Shown here: piece after piece, positions 63,029 through 64,000 of the stretch
Layout of the letters: each line of letters starts with the position of its first letter
Numbering within the stretch: position 1 is the first letter of the stretch
NCBI RefSeq assembly: GCF_014206875.1
Contig: NZ_JACIJO010000001.1
Span: 248,001 to 312,000, forward strand
Source: Algoriphagus iocasae
GTDB taxonomy: Bacteria; Bacteroidota; Bacteroidia; Cytophagales; Cyclobacteriaceae
Length of the DNA stretch: 64,000 nt
Direction of reading: 5' to 3'
Notes under the pieces: model-generated
Told to the model about the DNA's origin: nothing
Databases searched by the model: none
The model's input: only the letters and a program-made list of their open reading frames with translations
Translations under genes and position numbers: made by a program

Positions 63029-64000
63029 TTATCGGATGGTGTAGCTTTGCATAAAAGGCTGTCCACTAGTTGCAACCCCTTCTAGTAGAAGTTTTCCGCT
63101 ATAATCTTCCAAAAACTTACCTACTGCTTTTGGATCCCGTGCCGGTTCTCTGTTTATCTGAGTAATGATAAAACCCTCTCTCAAACCCAAATCTCTTAAA
63201 TAACCTCTGGTTAATCCAGTCAATTTTACCCCGTATTCAATTCCCATTTTATCTTTTTCAATGGTGTTGACTGCTTCTAGTTTTGCTCCCAAAAGGTTGG
63301 AGCTGTAATATTCCCGCTTCAATATTCCATCACCACCTTCCAGATTCTGAAGCTTCAGTTGAGCAGTGTTTTTAGATCCATTTCTTATATAAGTAACCGG
63401 CAAATCCTGACCTGGGTAATAATAAGAAAGTGCCTCTTCAAAACTTCCCATTCCTGTGATTTCCTGATTTCCAAGTTGAGTGATAACATCATTTCTTTGA
63501 AGACCTGCAGATTCGGCAGCTCCATCTCGAATGACGTGAGTGACGATAACGCCATTCAATGTTTTGATATTCATTTCTTCAGCTAGCTCAGGAGTAATTT
63601 CCACTGCTTCAATGCCCGGAATTGCCTTTTGAACCTCACCATATTGGATCAAATCATTAGAAACTTTCATCGCTATATCCACTGGGACTGCAAATCCATA
63701 ACCTGTATAAGAACCTGTTCTGGAAAGAATGGCAGTGTTTATTCCCACCAATTCACCATTGACATTGACCAAAGCTCCACCAGAGTTTCCTGGGTTAATT
63801 GGTGCATCGGTCTGAATGAAGCTTTCCAAAGGGAAATCTCCTCCTAGAATATTAATCTGACGCTCTTTTGCAGAGACGATTCCTGCAGTTACAGTCGAGG
63901 TTAAATTGAAAGGATTACCAACTGCAAGCACCCATTCTCCAATTCGCAAATCACGGCTGCTGCCTCTTTTGATAGCTGGAAGGCCGTCGGCATCGATTTT
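63029..64000 (-). CDS. DegP/DegQ-type periplasmic serine protease (5' partial)
   Basis: 324 residues are visible; the start lies beyond the window end. The trypsin-like part begins within [20 protein letters not shown], followed by [14 protein letters not shown] and the catalytic Ser in [14 protein letters not shown]1 follows (~135-235, starting [18 protein letters not shown]) and a second PDZ-like domain to the end. It degrades or refolds misfolded envelope proteins. The catalytic His and Asp would be upstream, outside the window. Confidence 0.9.
   Translation of the reverse strand, partial: KIDADGLPAIKRGSSRDLRIGEWVLAVGNPFNLTSTVTAGIVSAKERQINILGGDFPLESFIQTDAPINPGNSGGALVNVNGELVGINTAILSRTGSYTGYGFAVPVDIAMKVSNDLIQYGEVQKAIPGIEAVEITPELAEEMNIKTLNGVIVTHVIRDGAAESAGLQRNDVITQLGNQEITGMGSFEEALSYYYPGQDLPVTYIRNGSKNTAQLKLQNLEGGDGILKREYYSSNLLGAKLEAVNTIEKDKMGIEYGVKLTGLTRGYLRDLGLREGFIITQINREPARDPKAVGKFLEDYSGKLLLEGVATSGQPFMQSYTIR

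Noticed and set aside
1..64000. CRISPR arrays, tRNA or rRNA genes, transposases, phage or restriction genes
   Set aside because: None could be recognised on either strand; the window reads as ordinary chromosome with a polysaccharide locus.

Overview
The window looks like chromosomal DNA of a Bacteroidota bacterium, most likely order Cytophagales and close to the Cyclobacteriaceae (Algoriphagus-like). The indicators are a SusC/SusD pair, many lipoproteins ending their signal in a Cys followed by acidic residues, TAnnTTTG-type -7 boxes (e.g. 22231-22238, 26355-26362), Reg_prop/Y_Y_Y sensor kinases and DUF5117-type metalloproteases. The taxonomic call is an inference from gene content only. No rRNA, tRNA, CRISPR array, transposase or prophage gene was seen.

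Region 1 (1-19989) is a pectin/homogalacturonan utilisation locus. It holds a pectinesterase-acetylesterase fusion cut by the window start, SusC, SusD, a DUF4957/DUF5123-type lipoprotein, two PL1 pectate lyases flanking a small VOC protein, two oxidoreductases (Ldh_2 and Gfo/Idh/MocA families), altronate dehydratase UxaA on the opposite strand, then KDG kinase, KDPG aldolase and a TRAP transporter (DctP-DctQ-DctM). Expected flow: de-esterify, bind and import through SusCD, cleave to small uronides, move across the inner membrane by TRAP, and convert through 2-keto-3-deoxygluconate to pyruvate and glyceraldehyde-3-phosphate. Five copies of a LacI-type operator (consensus GYAATCGWTTRY) mark two control regions. 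One copy sits at the centre of a 50-bp near-perfect palindrome between uxaA and the kinase gene. No LacI regulator lies in the window.

Region 2 (20101-36585) holds a RelE/ParE-type toxin-antitoxin pair, an ABC-F ATPase, a secreted metalloprotease, a PliG-like lysozyme-inhibitor candidate and sucD. It continues with a sensor-kinase pair abutting an ABC transporter with a DUF3299-like partner, a class IV aminotransferase, and a hemJ-sco-cytochrome c operon. Region 3 (36640-45490) carries meaB, dnaA and the two methylmalonyl-CoA mutase subunits, followed by a lipoprotein N-acylglucosamine-2-epimerase family member. Region 4 (45516-55762) has a split AtuA/DUF1446 operon with a CitMHS transporter, a Dph6-like ATPase, an M28 peptidase and a DUF389 membrane protein. 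It ends in a marR-fnr-fdx cluster with matching operator-like sites before marR and before fnr.

Region 5 (55892-62372) is a B12 uptake locus: an ABC importer (BtuFCD-like) diverging from a cobalamin riboswitch that precedes a TonB-dependent receptor and a BtuG-like beta-propeller lipoprotein. It fits the B12 need of the methylmalonyl-CoA mutase. The window ends with a REP-like inverted repeat, an orphan HEPN-fold protein that has lost its catalytic His, and the C-terminal part of a DegP/DegQ-type protease.

Most genes belong to recognisable families. The signals most worth following are regulatory: the operator-centred 50-bp palindrome, the paired MarR sites, and the riboswitch whose candidate L13 loop also holds a Shine-Dalgarno sequence in front of an 8-codon ORF. 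Protein oddities include an H-box E-to-G change in a response-regulator/kinase hybrid, a short MutA and a split AtuA.
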